Of a stretch of 64,000 nt of DNA, positions 52,525 to 62,653 are shown piece after piece. Under the pieces are notes generated by a model that worked only from the letters and a program-made list of their open reading frames with translations, was not told the origin of the DNA and did no database searches. Each line of letters starts with the position of its first letter. The stretch's first letter is position 1. A program made the translations under genes and the position numbers. This DNA comes from Methanocalculus alkaliphilus (GTDB lineage Archaea; Halobacteriota; Methanomicrobia; Methanomicrobiales; Methanocorpusculaceae), in NCBI RefSeq assembly GCF_024170505.1, contig NZ_JALJYG010000001.1, forward strand, positions 186,001 to 250,000, read 5' to 3'.

Positions 52525-53682
52525 TCAGGAGGATATCGTACCTGGAATCCGGATGATGAAGGTGCTCCCCTCTCCCGGCGAGCTCTGGAGCGTAATATCC
52601 CCTCCATGAAGCTGGATATACCGCTGTGCAAGCGGCAGACCAAGACCGAGGCGATTATACTCCCGTGAGAGGGCATTCAGATCTGCGATATGGAACGGCT
52701 CAAAGATCTTCTTCTGTGCCTCGGGATCGATCCCGATGCCGTTATCGATGACCCTGATATAATGTGATGCTGGATCAGCCTCATACCGGATGGAGACCTG
52801 CCGGGGTGGTTCGTTATACTGGACCGCGTTTCCGATGATGCTTGCAAATACCTGATAGAGAAGGCTGGGATCACCCCGCAGAAGAGCATGGCGGGGGACA
52901 TCATTACGAACCTCCGCCCGGGCACGGTGATCGGATCCCCGGATGATATCCTCAATGAAATTGTGAAGGGGGATACTCTCATGCGACGGAATCACCTTCC
53001 CCGAGTCGAGGAGGGAGAGCTCCAGGATACGATCGATGATCCGCCTCTCCTGATCGATATTCTTCTGGCAGCGGGTGAGAAGATCAACGACATCCTCCGA
53101 GAGGCCAAAGCCTTTTGGATCGGAGGTGAGGAGGCTGAGATACCCAAGCGCAGGCTGAAGCGGGGTCCGGAGTTCATGCGAGGCGACCATCACAAAGTCG
53201 GTCTTGCGCTCGATCTCTTCCTTCAGTGCATGCTGGGTGATGACCAGCTCCTCAAGCTGTGATCGCATCTCCTCCTCTGCCCCTGATAATTTCTCATTCA
53301 TCTCCAGAAGAGCGGTATTTGTCTGGGAGAGCTCCTCATTCATTCCCTCAAGACATTCCTCAATCCCCCGGGACTTCTCTGCAAGAAGGGTGATGACAAT
53401 GCCAATGGCGATGAAGAGGAGGACCCGGATCAACCCCTCATTGAGGTAATCCATACCCGCATAGAGAAGGAGCATCCCAAGATACGTACATGAGAGGATG
53501 ATGGAGAAGATGAGGCCACGCCTGAAGAAGAAGACACAGGCGAGGATGATCGGGATATAGAAGAGATTCTGGAATATAATATAGACCCCGGATGAGAGGG
53601 AGATGATGCCGACGATGAGGGAGAGGGCGGTGGTGAGGAGAACAGTTCCAAGACGGAGCCCGGTATCAGTCTGCCGCAACAT
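52525..53682 (-). CDS. Membrane histidine kinase
   Basis: 385 residues from the ATG giving MLRQTDTG (a start 11 codons earlier is open). Residues ~10-115 hold about five membrane helices with FYIPIILACVFFFRRG, like the sensor at 34,886. A coiled coil at about 120-170 leads to HisKA (VMVASHELRTPLQPALGYL) and an intact HATPase (IIGNAVQYN, DNGIGID, GLGLPLA). No PAS or GAF. Its position between cheR and cheW suggests a role in this chemosensory cluster, not proven. Confidence 0.88.
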   Translation of the reverse strand: MLRQTDTGLRLGTVLLTTALSLIVGIISLSSGVYIIFQNLFYIPIILACVFFFRRGLIFSIILSCTYLGMLLLYAGMDYLNEGLIRVLLFIAIGIVITLLAEKSRGIEECLEGMNEELSQTNTALLEMNEKLSGAEEEMRSQLEELVITQHALKEEIERKTDFVMVASHELRTPLQPALGYLSLLTSDPKGFGLSEDVVDLLTRCQKNIDQERRIIDRILELSLLDSGKVIPSHESIPLHNFIEDIIRGSDHRARAEVRNDVPRHALLRGDPSLLYQVFASIIGNAVQYNEPPRQVSIRYEADPASHYIRVIDNGIGIDPEAQKKIFEPFHIADLNALSREYNRLGLGLPLAQRYIQLHGGDITLQSSPGEGSTFIIRIPGTISS

Positions 53683-53929
53683 CAGGCACCCCCACCTGAT
53701 CGGAGAGATCCACAACCCCCGCGGTTGACGATGGATGTGGGATCACCTCTCATCTGAAACCAGAGAGGTGATCCTGAGGGGGGAAGCATACTATTGATAT
53801 TGTCGTTCATGAATAATGAATGATACCGGATAGCGATTGAGATCAGGCAGGGACAATCGTCAGAAAGGTACGGGGAGAGGCCAGTCCCCAAACGGGAAGG
53901 GAAACCCCCGAATTCCTCAGATACAGTCA

Positions 53930-54433
53930 TCACTCCCGGAGCATATCTCCAAGGAGCTGTTTGATATCGATCCAGATGACGAGATCGGTCGCCTCCTTAT
54001 CCTTCGCCTGAGCCTTCTTCTTGATGATCCCAAGGATACAGGAGTCGTCATCCGAGTCCATCGCACCGGTTCTGTCAACCTGGTTCGTCTCGAAGGTTGA
54101 GACCGAGAGGACATCATCGACCATGATCCCGACCTTCTTTTTAGTGATATTCTCGTCAAGGACGATGATCCGGGACTCCTCCTCGGCCCGGTTCGATCCG
54201 ATGATGTTCAGGCGTGCCTTGAGATCGATGATTGTGGTGATCTCGCCACGGAGATCGATGATCCCCTTGATATAGGAGGGGGAGTTGGGGAGGGCGGAGA
54301 TCCGCGTATACTCCACAACCTCCCGGACCTCAAAGAGGTCGATGGCGAAGGTCTCGTCCCCGAGGACGAACTCCACAACCTGGATCGACCCGTCTGATCG
54401 CACTCCGGCCTCACCTTCTGCTTCACGTACCAT
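53930..54433 (-). CDS. cheW: Chemotaxis coupling protein CheW
   Basis: 167 residues from the ATG giving MVREAEGEAG. CheW fold: IQVVEFVLGDETFAIDLFEV, ALPNSPSYIKGIIDLRGEITTIIDL, VGIMVDDVLSVSTF. CheW links receptors to the CheA kinase, which is not in the window. Follows the receptor gene by ten bases. A second copy at 57,702 has lost 20 internal residues. Confidence 0.93.
   Translation of the reverse strand: MVREAEGEAGVRSDGSIQVVEFVLGDETFAIDLFEVREVVEYTRISALPNSPSYIKGIIDLRGEITTIIDLKARLNIIGSNRAEEESRIIVLDENITKKKVGIMVDDVLSVSTFETNQVDRTGAMDSDDDSCILGIIKKKAQAKDKEATDLVIWIDIKQLLGDMLRE
54310..54381. repeat. 12-bp direct repeats flanking the segment deleted in the second cheW
   Basis: ACTCCACAACCT occurs at 54,310-54,321 and 54,370-54,381, exactly 60 bp apart. 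The second cheW lacks exactly 20 codons here and keeps one repeat-like junction (ACTCCATCACCT), as expected from slippage or recombination between the repeats. Confidence 0.85.
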
Positions 54434-54443
54434 TGCCCTGCAC

Positions 54444-57347
54444 CTACTTCGCCAGTTTGAACTTCTGGTTCGCCCGAAGTGTCTTGTTTGCAACTTCACT
54501 GACGTTCTCGATCATCTTAGCGACCTCGTCGATGCCTGCCGATGCCTCTTCGGTTGCGGCGGCGGCATCACCTGCCTCGCGTGCGTTCTCCTCGATGAGA
54601 CCGGTCACCTCATGGACACTGGCGGTGATCTCCTCGACGGTTGCTGCCTGCTCTTCGGCGGCACTGGCAACCTCCTCGATGGCACGGGAGATCTTCTCGA
54701 CAGAATCGACGATCTGGTTGAAGGCTTTGATCGTCTGCTCCATCTGGTCAGAGCCTGCCTCGACGGCGGTGTTGGCGGTTCCCATCGCCTCGACGGCACG
54801 CTTCGCCTTCGTCTGGAGGTCACCGATCATGCTTGCGATGCTCTCTGCGGATGACCCCGACTCCTGGGCAAGCGATTTGACCTCGGCGGCGACGACAGCA
54901 AACCCGCGGCCTGCATCACCGGCTCTTGCCGCCTCGATTGCGGCATTGAGGGCGAGGAGGTTCGTCTGGTTTGAGATATCAGCGATGAGGCCGACGATCT
55001 TTCCGATCTGATTCATCTGGTCGTTGATGTCCTTGATGATGGCATCGACATCGGCTGCGGAATGGCTGATCTCACCGATGCCCTTCTCGGCGGCGGCGGC
55101 GAGTTTTGCACCCTCTTTCGACTGGTCATCAGCGTTTCGTGCGAGCGATGCAACAGACTCTGCATTCGAGGTCACTTCCTCAACCGCTGCGGAGAGATCC
55201 TCCATCGCACGGAGAACCTGCCGGGCACCGTTGTTGGACCGCTCAGAATTCTCGCTGACCCGTCCGGTGTTTCGGGCGATCTGCTGGGCACCGGATGAGA
55301 CCTCCTCAACGCTGGCGTTCGCCTCTTCGGAGATGGCGGCAAGCTCCTCCATCAACCGGGAGACATCGGCAATTGCAACGGAGACCTGGGTACTGGTGTT
55401 GTTCATCGCGTTCTTCAGCTTCTCCATATCACCACGGGCGACAACATCCTCAGAGAAACGGGTGCTGAAGTCGGCGTTGGCAAAGGCATCTGCAATCCGG
55501 ATCACCTCATTGACCGGCTTGACAATGGCATCAAGGGTGTTGTTTAAGCCGTCGATGACCTTCCGGTAATCGCCGTGGTGCTTTGATGCATCGGCACGGG
55601 TGGCGAGCTTTCCTTCAACTGCAGCAGCTGCAAGGAGGTTTGCATCATCGATCAGCATGTTGATCGCATCGATACATTTGTTGACGCTGACCTTCATCTG
55701 GTTGTAGTCACCGGCAAATTCAGCTGTAATCTTCTCAGGAATGTCACCATTGCTGATGCGGTTGATCGATTTTGCCATGCCATTGAGCGGTCTGACAACG
55801 GCATCGAGGGTATTATTCAGACCGTCGATGACCCTCTTAAAGTCGCCCTGATGCCTGGATCCATCCGCACGGGCAGAGAGGTTTCCTTCAACGGCACCGG
55901 CTGCAAGATAGTTTGCATCTTCCACCAGGAGATCGACCGCATCAATACACTTGTTCAGATTGTTCTTGATCTCGTTGAAGTCACCTTTGTACTCATCGGT
56001 GATCTTCTCGGGAACATCTCCATTACTGATACGCTCAACATATTCCGCTGCGACATTTAAGGGACCGATGACCGAGTCGAGGGTCTCGTTGACACCCCCG
56101 ATGATTCTGCCATAGTCGCCTTTGAACTGGCTGGCATCACCGCGGACATCAAGCCGTCCTTCAGCTGCGGCAGCACTGATCATATTCATCTCACTGCCGA
56201 ACCTCTGAATCGTCGTGACGACATCGCCGAATGCCCCTGCAACCTGGCCGATCTCATCACCGCTTCTATCGGTCTGGACCGTTCCGGAAAGGTCCCCATC
56301 GGTGACACGCCTGCCAAGAGCAACGAGCTCATCCATCCGCCGTGCAATACCACGCCCAAAGAGGATCGCAATACCCCCGCCGATGATGACAGCACCGATC
56401 ACGATGGCAAGGATCGCATTCCTGATGTCATTGATCGGCCCGGTGAAGTCTGCCCAGTCGGCACCTGCAACGATGTACCAGTCGAGATCTGGATAATAGG
56501 CAAATGATGCGATCATGTCATCACCCTCCCAGTAATATCTGATGACACCATCCCTCTCCGTGAGGATCTGCCGGGCAAAGTCATGCTGTGCCAGGCTCTG
56601 GCCCTGCATCGTCGGGTGGATCAGGAGTGTGCCGGTGCTGTCCATGACGTACATATATCCAGTCTGGCCAACGACAGTATCCCTGATATTCTGCTGGATG
56701 ACTCCGAGGGTTGCCTGCTCAGGAATCCCGACGAAGAGGATACCGATGACCGCACCCTGTGCGTTCCTGATCGGCTCGTACGCAGTGATATAGTCAACGC
56801 CGACGACATTGGCAGTCCCATAGAAGGTCTCGCCACGGGTGACGACGACATCATAGACCTGTTGTGCTATTGGTGTCCCGACGACACGCCTGCCATCTGC
56901 ACCAAAGACCGAGGTGGATACCCGGATCGCCTGGTTGCCCTGCACCTGGAAGATAGTCGCAGCGGCGCCATCAAGCTGATTTGAGAGGCTGTCGACGAGT
57001 TCATGATTATCATTTACGACATAGACCTGCCCTGCTGCATTGACGAGAACCAACTGCCCGTCCCGTATCTCCGGAGTACCCTCTGCATTAAAGGTATAAC
57101 GGAGGACGTTCAGCCCTCCCTGCACCAGCTGCATCGTCAGCGTATAGACGCTCTCCGTCTCCTGCCTCGTATCCTGTGCAATGAGGTTAAACTGCGTCTC
57201 AACCTGTTCCTCAATCGCCCCGCTTGCAGAATTATATGCAACTATCCCGAGGAGCACCGTCGGCAGTACAACAAGCGCAATGCAGATGATCAGGATCTTC
57301 GTTCCGATCTTCATATTTTGAAAACGTTCCATAATTCCATTTGACAT
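54444..57347 (-). CDS. mcp: Methyl-accepting chemotaxis protein with Cache sensor and multiple HAMP-like repeats
   Basis: 967 residues from the ATG with GGAGG seven bases upstream (two earlier ATGs lie within or before that site). A membrane helix near the N-terminus, a ~270-residue extracellular Cache region ([27 protein letters not shown]), a second membrane helix, a HAMP domain, then about three HAMP-like repeats of ~90 residues (repeated [35 protein letters not shown]), and the signalling hairpin with [16 protein letters not shown]. The attractant is unknown. Part of cheR-HK-cheW-mcp. Confidence 0.95.
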   Translation of the reverse strand: MSNGIMERFQNMKIGTKILIICIALVVLPTVLLGIVAYNSASGAIEEQVETQFNLIAQDTRQETESVYTLTMQLVQGGLNVLRYTFNAEGTPEIRDGQLVLVNAAGQVYVVNDNHELVDSLSNQLDGAAATIFQVQGNQAIRVSTSVFGADGRRVVGTPIAQQVYDVVVTRGETFYGTANVVGVDYITAYEPIRNAQGAVIGILFVGIPEQATLGVIQQNIRDTVVGQTGYMYVMDSTGTLLIHPTMQGQSLAQHDFARQILTERDGVIRYYWEGDDMIASFAYYPDLDWYIVAGADWADFTGPINDIRNAILAIVIGAVIIGGGIAILFGRGIARRMDELVALGRRVTDGDLSGTVQTDRSGDEIGQVAGAFGDVVTTIQRFGSEMNMISAAAAEGRLDVRGDASQFKGDYGRIIGGVNETLDSVIGPLNVAAEYVERISNGDVPEKITDEYKGDFNEIKNNLNKCIDAVDLLVEDANYLAAGAVEGNLSARADGSRHQGDFKRVIDGLNNTLDAVVRPLNGMAKSINRISNGDIPEKITAEFAGDYNQMKVSVNKCIDAINMLIDDANLLAAAAVEGKLATRADASKHHGDYRKVIDGLNNTLDAIVKPVNEVIRIADAFANADFSTRFSEDVVARGDMEKLKNAMNNTSTQVSVAIADVSRLMEELAAISEEANASVEEVSSGAQQIARNTGRVSENSERSNNGARQVLRAMEDLSAAVEEVTSNAESVASLARNADDQSKEGAKLAAAAEKGIGEISHSAADVDAIIKDINDQMNQIGKIVGLIADISNQTNLLALNAAIEAARAGDAGRGFAVVAAEVKSLAQESGSSAESIASMIGDLQTKAKRAVEAMGTANTAVEAGSDQMEQTIKAFNQIVDSVEKISRAIEEVASAAEEQAATVEEITASVHEVTGLIEENAREAGDAAAATEEASAGIDEVAKMIENVSEVANKTLRANQKFKLAK

Positions 57348-57701
57348 AATCATACCTCCACTTTCCAATCCATTGGAATGTCCCGGTTCCGAATGATTTG
57401 ATTTGGTTTAATTTCTGAAGCCCTCCTCTTCGGGCTATCAGAGGCATCAATGCATTCGGAGTTAAGTCCTGTTTTTCTCTTCATAAAACTGATCGATTAG
57501 TGTCCAGAGCAAATCTGAAGAAGATAGCTAAACAATACCTATAATACATACAATGATAAAAAAGTATTTCACATATATATACGTTTTTAATGAATAGTAT
57601 TTATAAAATAAAGAGATATATATAGATTTACCTATAATTATAATAAGAAAATGATTTCCGGAGAATTAATGTCTTTACGCAGATATCGTATCTTCAGCCG
57701 C
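57348..57701. promoter_or_regulatory. AT-rich gap upstream of mcp
   Basis: 354 bases, much richer in A and T than its surroundings, with many TATA-like runs at 57,540-57,660 (for example CATATATATACG and GAGATATATATAG). At least one should start the mcp transcript (minus strand), which would then have a leader of 150 bases or more. No ORF or stable hairpin was seen. Confidence 0.45.
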
Positions 57702-58145
57702 TTACCCACTCAGCATCTCACCAAGGAGCTGCTTAATGTCGATCCAGATAACGAGATCTGTTGCTTCCTTATCCTTCGCCTGGGACTTCTTCTTGATGAT
57801 GCCGAGGGTGCAGGAGTAGTCATCTGAGTCCACAGCCCCGGTACGGTCGACATAGCTCATCTCAAAGGTGGAAACCGAGAGGACATCATCGACCATGATC
57901 CCAACCATCTTGTTCGTGATATTCTCATCAACGACGATGATCCGGGACTCCTCTTCAGCCCGGTCAGAGCCGAGAATGTTGAGGCGGGCCTTGAGATCGT
58001 TGATCGTTGTGATCTCTCCATGGAGATCAATAATCCCCTTGATATAGGAGGGGGAGTTGGGGAGGGCGGAGATCCGGGTGTACTCCATCACCTGGATAGA
58101 GCCGTTTGATCGCATCGCGTCCTCACCTTCTGCTTCACGTACCAT
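57702..58145 (-). CDS. Second CheW copy with 20-residue internal deletion
   Basis: 147 residues. Nearly the same as cheW at 53,930, but residues equivalent to VEFVLGDETFAIDLFEVREV are missing, so two beta strands of the SH3-like fold are gone (GSIQVMEYTRISALP). The frame is kept. The product may not fold, and it sits next to a broken receptor gene, so it is probably decaying; still, no stop codon interrupts it. Confidence 0.7.
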   Translation of the reverse strand: MVREAEGEDAMRSNGSIQVMEYTRISALPNSPSYIKGIIDLHGEITTINDLKARLNILGSDRAEEESRIIVVDENITNKMVGIMVDDVLSVSTFEMSYVDRTGAVDSDDYSCTLGIIKKKSQAKDKEATDLVIWIDIKQLLGEMLSG

Positions 58146-58155
58146 TGCTCTGCAC

Positions 58156-58798
58156 CTACTTCGCCAGCTTGAACTTCTGGTTCGCCTGGAGTGTCTTGTT
58201 TGCAACTGTACTCACGTTTTCGATCATCTTAGAGACCTCCTCGATGCTGGCAGAGGCTTCTTCGGTTGCCGCTGCTGCATTACCAGTCTCTTTCACATTG
58301 TCATCGATGGGGCCGGTGAAGTCCACCCAGTCGGCACCGGCAGCGATATGCCAGTCGAGAGGCGCAAAGTAGGTGAATCCAACGATCTTTACTTCACCCT
58401 CCCAGTCATAATGCATGATCCATTCCTTCTGGTCTACCATCTGTTTACTAAAATCAAGGTGTCCAAGGTTCTGGCCCTCAAAGTTTGGGTGAATAATCGC
58501 AGTTCCGGCACTATCAAAGACATACATATACACGTTCCGGCCGATGACCTGATTCCGGATACTCTCCTGAACGACCCCAAATGATGCCTGCTCTGGAATC
58601 CCGACGAAGAGGATACCAATGACCGCACCACCAGGTCCGCGGTTCGGTTCATACGCGGTGATATACTCTGTACCGACGACATTGACAGTTCCATAGAAGG
58701 TCTCGCCACGCGAAACGAAAGCAGTATAGACCTCCTGTGCCACTGGCGTCCCGACGAACGTCTGCCATCTGCACCAAAGACCGAGGTGGATACCCGGA
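58156..58798 (-). pseudogene. Remnant of a second chemoreceptor gene
   Basis: Matches mcp in two pieces: a Cache part ([17 protein letters not shown] to GADWVDFTGPI) and the last ~50 residues (ATEEASASIEEVSKMIENVS to [10 protein letters not shown]), joined in frame by a deletion of about 630 codons that removes the membrane helix, HAMP repeats and signalling domain. A one-base shift near 58,755 breaks the frame before the Cache part, and similarity stops at 58,798. An ORF of 195 codons survives but cannot signal. Confidence 0.88.
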
Positions 58799-58985
58799 CG
58801 GCCGGAACCTCACCCTCTGGGGGAAGGCCGCCCTGCTCTATGACAGCGAAGGGAGCATCACCGGGGCGATTGGGTCGATCCGGGATATCACGACGCTGAA
58901 GGAGGCGCTCGGCCGCCTTGAGAAGGCAAATAGAAAACTTCTTTTGAGAAACGGGGACGCCATACCAGAGGAAAGGAGCGAATAG
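58799..58985 (+). pseudogene. C-terminal fragment of a PAS-domain protein
   Basis: On the plus strand the sequence encodes the end of a PAS/PAC domain (WGKAALLYDSEGSITGAI, then IRDITTLKEALGRLEKANRKLL) and a short tail to a stop at 58,985. Its 5' part is missing: the sequence changes directly into the receptor remnant of the other strand at 58,798, a rearrangement breakpoint. Confidence 0.8.
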
Positions 58986-59030
58986 AAGAGAGTAGGGAAT
59001 CGCCGCAGTGCAGAAAGAAGAGATGATAAC

Positions 59031-59114
59031 GCCGAGGGGGAGATTTGAACTCCCGAGGCGCAGAACACCAGTGGCTTTCGAGGCCACCGCCTTCCCGGGC
59101 TAGACTACCTCGGC
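59031..59114 (-). tRNA. tRNA-Ser (CGA)
   Basis: Minus strand: acceptor stem GCCGAGG/CCTCGGC, anticodon arm with loop CTCGAAA giving anticodon CGA, long variable arm, and T arm with AGTTCAAATCT. The long variable arm fits serine. The 3' CCA is not encoded. The receptor/PAS gene debris ends about 45 bases from its 3' end, a usual place for integration and rearrangement. Confidence 0.95.
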
Positions 59115-59200
59115 ACCGGGATAATATATTTGCTTTTCGGAGGTATTAAGGCTTCTGAACCAGGATATCCATCCTTCCTGAAAAGCAGAATATAAGGAGG

Positions 59201-59887
59201 ATGGGATACGAACATCCTATTATGCAGAACCGACTGCCCCGCATCCTTATCTTCGACTTCGACGGTGTCATCGCAGACTCAATCCCTCTCAAGGCAGAGG
59301 CATTCCGCGAGACCTTCTCCTTCGTTCCAGAACATCAAGACGAGATCGTCAGGTACCATCTCGATAACGGCGGTATGTCCAGATATGTCAAGTTCCAAAA
59401 CATCTACAGGGATATCCTCCACCAGCCCCTCACCAGGGAACAGGAGGAGGCGCTTGCATCCAGGTATCAGGAGCAGATCCTCCAGGCGATGTACTCCATC
59501 CCCCTCATTCCGGGAGCAGAAGCCCTCCTTGGCCGGTATGCAGCGGTCATCCCCCTCTATGTCGTCTCTGCCACCCCGGAGGAGGAGATGCATATCATCG
59601 CCGAGAGGCGCGGGCTTGCAGGCTTCTTCGTCCGGATCTATGGATCCCCGCGATCCAAGGCAGACGGTATCAGGGAGATCCTTTCTCTGGAAGATATCCA
59701 CCCCGAGGACGTCCTCTTCGTTGGTGACGCCCCCCAGGACTGGCAGGCGGCCCGGGAGACCGGGGTGCGGTTCATCGCCCGTGTCGCGGAGGGTGATATT
59801 AACAGATTTGAGGAACTCCCCGGAGTTGAGATGATCGTCTCCGATCTGCATGAACTTGGCGACTATCTGGCATCGCCCAGAAAATAA
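59201..59887 (+). CDS. HAD-superfamily hydrolase
   Basis: 228 residues. Motif I DFDGVIADS (nucleophile D19, D21), VVSATPEEE (motif II), the lysine in GSPRSKADG, and VLFVGDAPQDWQAA (motif IV) place it in the phosphoglycolate phosphatase / beta-phosphoglucomutase group with a helical cap. AAGGAGG touches the first ATG; an ATG seven codons later is the alternative start. Substrate unknown. Confidence 0.88.
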   Translation: MGYEHPIMQNRLPRILIFDFDGVIADSIPLKAEAFRETFSFVPEHQDEIVRYHLDNGGMSRYVKFQNIYRDILHQPLTREQEEALASRYQEQILQAMYSIPLIPGAEALLGRYAAVIPLYVVSATPEEEMHIIAERRGLAGFFVRIYGSPRSKADGIREILSLEDIHPEDVLFVGDAPQDWQAARETGVRFIARVAEGDINRFEELPGVEMIVSDLHELGDYLASPRK

Positions 59888-59917
59888 AAATAAAAGAGAG
59901 AGGGTGGTATCCCACTA

Positions 59918-61501
59918 TTAGTGGGACTGGGTGACCATCATATCGTCAACCCGGATCAGGAGTGCCGCAGTCTCTGCCGCACTCTGGATCGCCTGGCGCT
60001 TCACCCGCATTGGTTCAAAGACGCCTTCTGCTGCCATATCAACGACCGCTCCGGTGTAGACATTCAGACCGGCGTTCTTCTGCCCTTCGCTGTGTGCCTT
60101 CTTCAGGGCAACAAGCTTATCAATCGGGTTGTATCCTGAGTTCTCGGCAAGGGTGATCGGGATGATCTCAAATGCCTGTGCAAATGCCTCCATTGCGATC
60201 TGCTCACGGCCACCGATGGTTGCAGCATAGTCACGGATACGGATCAGAAGTTCGGTCTCGACAGCACCGCCACCGATGGTATATTTTCCATCCTCCATGG
60301 CATCCTGGATAACACGCTTTGCATCGTTGATGGCACGGTCGATCTCATCAACCACATACTGGGTCGAGCCGCGGATCAGGATGGTGACTGCCTTTGCGTT
60401 CTCGCATCCTGAGATCTTGGTCAGGTCTTCCCCATCCATCTGCTCGACCTGCTCGGCGGTTCCAAGCGTCTCGACGGTGAGATCCTCGGGCTTGTTGACG
60501 ATCTCTCCACAGAGTGCCTTTGCCGCGTACTTCATCTCCTTCTCAGGGACATCCTCAAGGGAGTAGACGCCGGCCTTTGCAAGATAGAACTGAACTGCAT
60601 CGGCGATCCCCTTCTGGCAGAGGAGGACGTTTGCACCTGAGGCGATGATCTGATCGGCGATCTTCTTTAAGGATGCACGTTCCGCATCACCAAATGCAGC
60701 CACCTGCTCTGACGAGGAGATCTTGATCTTCGACTTCGTCTGGGTCTTGGTGATCTCAAGCGGAGAGCTGATCATTGCGACCTTTGCACCATTGACGATC
60801 TTCGGCATCTGTTCATCGACACGGGCCTTGCCGATGATGACACCATGGACAAGCTCGATATTATCGATCGTGTCGCCCTTCTGGGTCTTGACAAGGATAT
60901 CGTCCTCATCGATGACGATCCGCTCACCTGAACGGTCGGCGACGGTTCCGACAGCATCGACGACGATGGCGGATGCCTTCTCCCGGATCGCCTCGATGGT
61001 CTTTCCGAGCATCGCGGTGGTGGCGATCTTCTGTAATGTCTCTTTATCATCGGGGGTGACGGTGATGGAGAGCTCATCGATGATCTCAAGCGCCTTCCTC
61101 ATACCGAGGCTGTAGCCCTTGGAGATATTTGTCGGGTGGATACCCATCTTGATGAGCCGCTCTGCCTGGTCGAGGAAGGAACCGACCATGATGGCTGCTG
61201 TCGTCGTCCCGTCACCACACTCATCATCCTGTGCGGTTGCGACCTCGACGACCATCTTCGCGCCAGGGTGCTGGACAGAGAGTTCGCTCAGAATCGTCGC
61301 TCCATCGTTTGTGATGGTGATATCATCGCCAGCAACGAGCATCTTATCCATGCCACGGGGGCCAAGTGTCGTCCTGACCGCCTCCATGATCGCCTTTGCC
61401 GCGAGGATGTTCGAACGCTGTGCCTCAAACCCACGGGTCTGCTCGACGTTTTGCCGTAAAATAATCACCGGCTGCCCGGATGACTGCATGCCTTGTACCA
61501 A
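59918..61501 (-). CDS. thsA: Thermosome subunit (group II chaperonin)
   Basis: 527 residues. ATP-dependent folding chamber subunit. Family signatures: RTTLGPRGMDKMLV, ITNDGATIL, QDDECGDGTTTAAIM with the catalytic Asp, and GGGAVETEL. The start is TTG: GGAGG at 61,510-61,514 is eight bases before it, whereas the first ATG is four codons further in and poorly spaced. The C-terminus lacks the glycine/methionine-rich tail seen in many chaperonins. Confidence 0.96.
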   Translation of the reverse strand: MVQGMQSSGQPVIILRQNVEQTRGFEAQRSNILAAKAIMEAVRTTLGPRGMDKMLVAGDDITITNDGATILSELSVQHPGAKMVVEVATAQDDECGDGTTTAAIMVGSFLDQAERLIKMGIHPTNISKGYSLGMRKALEIIDELSITVTPDDKETLQKIATTAMLGKTIEAIREKASAIVVDAVGTVADRSGERIVIDEDDILVKTQKGDTIDNIELVHGVIIGKARVDEQMPKIVNGAKVAMISSPLEITKTQTKSKIKISSSEQVAAFGDAERASLKKIADQIIASGANVLLCQKGIADAVQFYLAKAGVYSLEDVPEKEMKYAAKALCGEIVNKPEDLTVETLGTAEQVEQMDGEDLTKISGCENAKAVTILIRGSTQYVVDEIDRAINDAKRVIQDAMEDGKYTIGGGAVETELLIRIRDYAATIGGREQIAMEAFAQAFEIIPITLAENSGYNPIDKLVALKKAHSEGQKNAGLNVYTGAVVDMAAEGVFEPMRVKRQAIQSAAETAALLIRVDDMMVTQSH

Positions 61502-61541
61502 CGTATAATCCTCCTGTATCGGTAAAAATTGCTTTGAAGTT

Positions 61542-61551
61542 CTATATAAAC
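61542..61551 (-). promoter_or_regulatory. TATA box of the thermosome gene
   Basis: GTTTATATAG on the minus strand. A start ~25 bases on (about 61,520) leaves a ~20-base leader that just includes the GGAGG ribosome site. Confidence 0.7.
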
Positions 61552-61573
61552 ATATGCTCGATTCCCAGGCCGA

Positions 61574-62197
61574 TCAATCGATCCGGGATATTCTGAAGAG
61601 TGAGTAGACCGGAACACCATCAACCTCGGTGATACCGCGCTTATCAAAGAGAACAAAGACCGCAACCGGGACACCGCCATGCCGCCTGAGATACCCGATA
61701 ACCTCGGCGATCGTCTTCCCCGAGGTGATGACATCATCGACAATAATACAGCGTTTCTCCCCAATAGAGGCAAAATTACCGGAGATTGAACCGATCGGCG
61801 TCTCTGAGACGGCATGTTTTGCCGGGTGGTAAATCGCAAGGCTGCATCCCTCGCGTGCACCGATGAGTGTCGCAAGCGGGATCCCCGAGATCGCAATACC
61901 GATCATCACATCGGCATCAAGGCTCATTGCCCCATTACAGGAGGCACGATACCGGTCGATCATCATTGAAGCGACCGATTCAAGCTGGGTCGCATCACAG
62001 CTGACGGCTGTCCAGTCAATGTGCACATCCCGTGGTGCAACATCTCCTTTTGGCTGGGTTAAAAGCCAGGTGACCGTCTCCATCGAGAGGGAGAGCTCAT
62101 CGGCAATCTGACCCTGGCTATGCCCCTCTTCAAGGAGGAGGCGGGCACGCTCTTTCAGATCGGTGAGGGATGACATGGAAGTACGATCGATACCCAT
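61574..62197 (-). CDS. GfcR/PyrE-like phosphoribosyltransferase with N-terminal HTH
   Basis: 207 residues. An N-terminal helix-turn-helix ([20 protein letters not shown]) precedes a phosphoribosyltransferase domain with the PRPP loop [18 protein letters not shown]. Haloarchaeal GfcR, of the same layout, is a transcription activator for sugar catabolism that uses the enzyme fold as a sensor; methanogen members are often annotated as orotate phosphoribosyltransferase-like. ATG immediately follows the nob1 stop (TAGATG) with AAGGA upstream. Last gene of the prs-rtcA-nob1 operon, so PRPP is a plausible ligand (inference). Confidence 0.87.
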   Translation of the reverse strand: MGIDRTSMSSLTDLKERARLLLEEGHSQGQIADELSLSMETVTWLLTQPKGDVAPRDVHIDWTAVSCDATQLESVASMMIDRYRASCNGAMSLDADVMIGIAISGIPLATLIGAREGCSLAIYHPAKHAVSETPIGSISGNFASIGEKRCIIVDDVITSGKTIAEVIGYLRRHGGVPVAVFVLFDKRGITEVDGVPVYSLFRISRID

Positions 62198-62653
62198 CTA
62201 TTTATTCCTTCGTTTCAGCGATGCGCCACAAACCGGGCAGTCAGATCCGGATTCGACCTCCCGGCCACACCCGGTACAGACGAGTCTCCACCGCCGCTTC
62301 TTTGCCTTGCGCTGGAGAATCGGCTTTACCCCGACTCCAAGGAGAGCAGCGACGTTCTGGATAGCAAAATCATCGGTTGCAATCACCCCGCTGACCTCAT
62401 CAGCAAGAGCAAGGATGCTGATGTCCGTCGCCGAAAGGACCCCGAGATCCCCGCTTGATGCCGCAGCCCTCCTCACCCGGGTGATGGATCCGGGCTCAGG
62501 GCTGGCAAGAAGAAGCCCCTGCTCCCGGAGGAGATCGAATCTGCACTTTGATGAGAGATCACGGAGCTCGGAGAGCACCTCCGGGGTCGTGTACAGCTCG
62601 CCTTGCAGAGGATATTCGCCGAAGAAGAAGGAAGCATCACAGACGATCTTCAT
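62198..62653 (-). CDS. nob1: Endonuclease Nob1
   Basis: 151 residues from the ATG that overlaps the rtcA stop (ATGA). PIN domain with acidic residues in IVCDASFF, LSATDISILALA and ATDDFAIQNVA; a zinc ribbon (CTGCG ... CPVCG) at the end. Nob1 cuts the 3' end of 16S rRNA. Standard archaeal length. Confidence 0.93.
   Translation of the reverse strand: MKIVCDASFFFGEYPLQGELYTTPEVLSELRDLSSKCRFDLLREQGLLLASPEPGSITRVRRAAASSGDLGVLSATDISILALADEVSGVIATDDFAIQNVAALLGVGVKPILQRKAKKRRWRLVCTGCGREVESGSDCPVCGASLKRRNK

Noticed and set aside
53682-53933. 83-codon ORF between the kinase and cheW
   Set aside because: Low-complexity Gly/Ser/Arg ending, no ribosome site, no family; treated as intergenic.
57540-57660. 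Replication origin in the AT-rich stretch
   Set aside because: No origin recognition box repeats and no Orc1/Cdc6 gene nearby; an mcp promoter region is a simpler reading.
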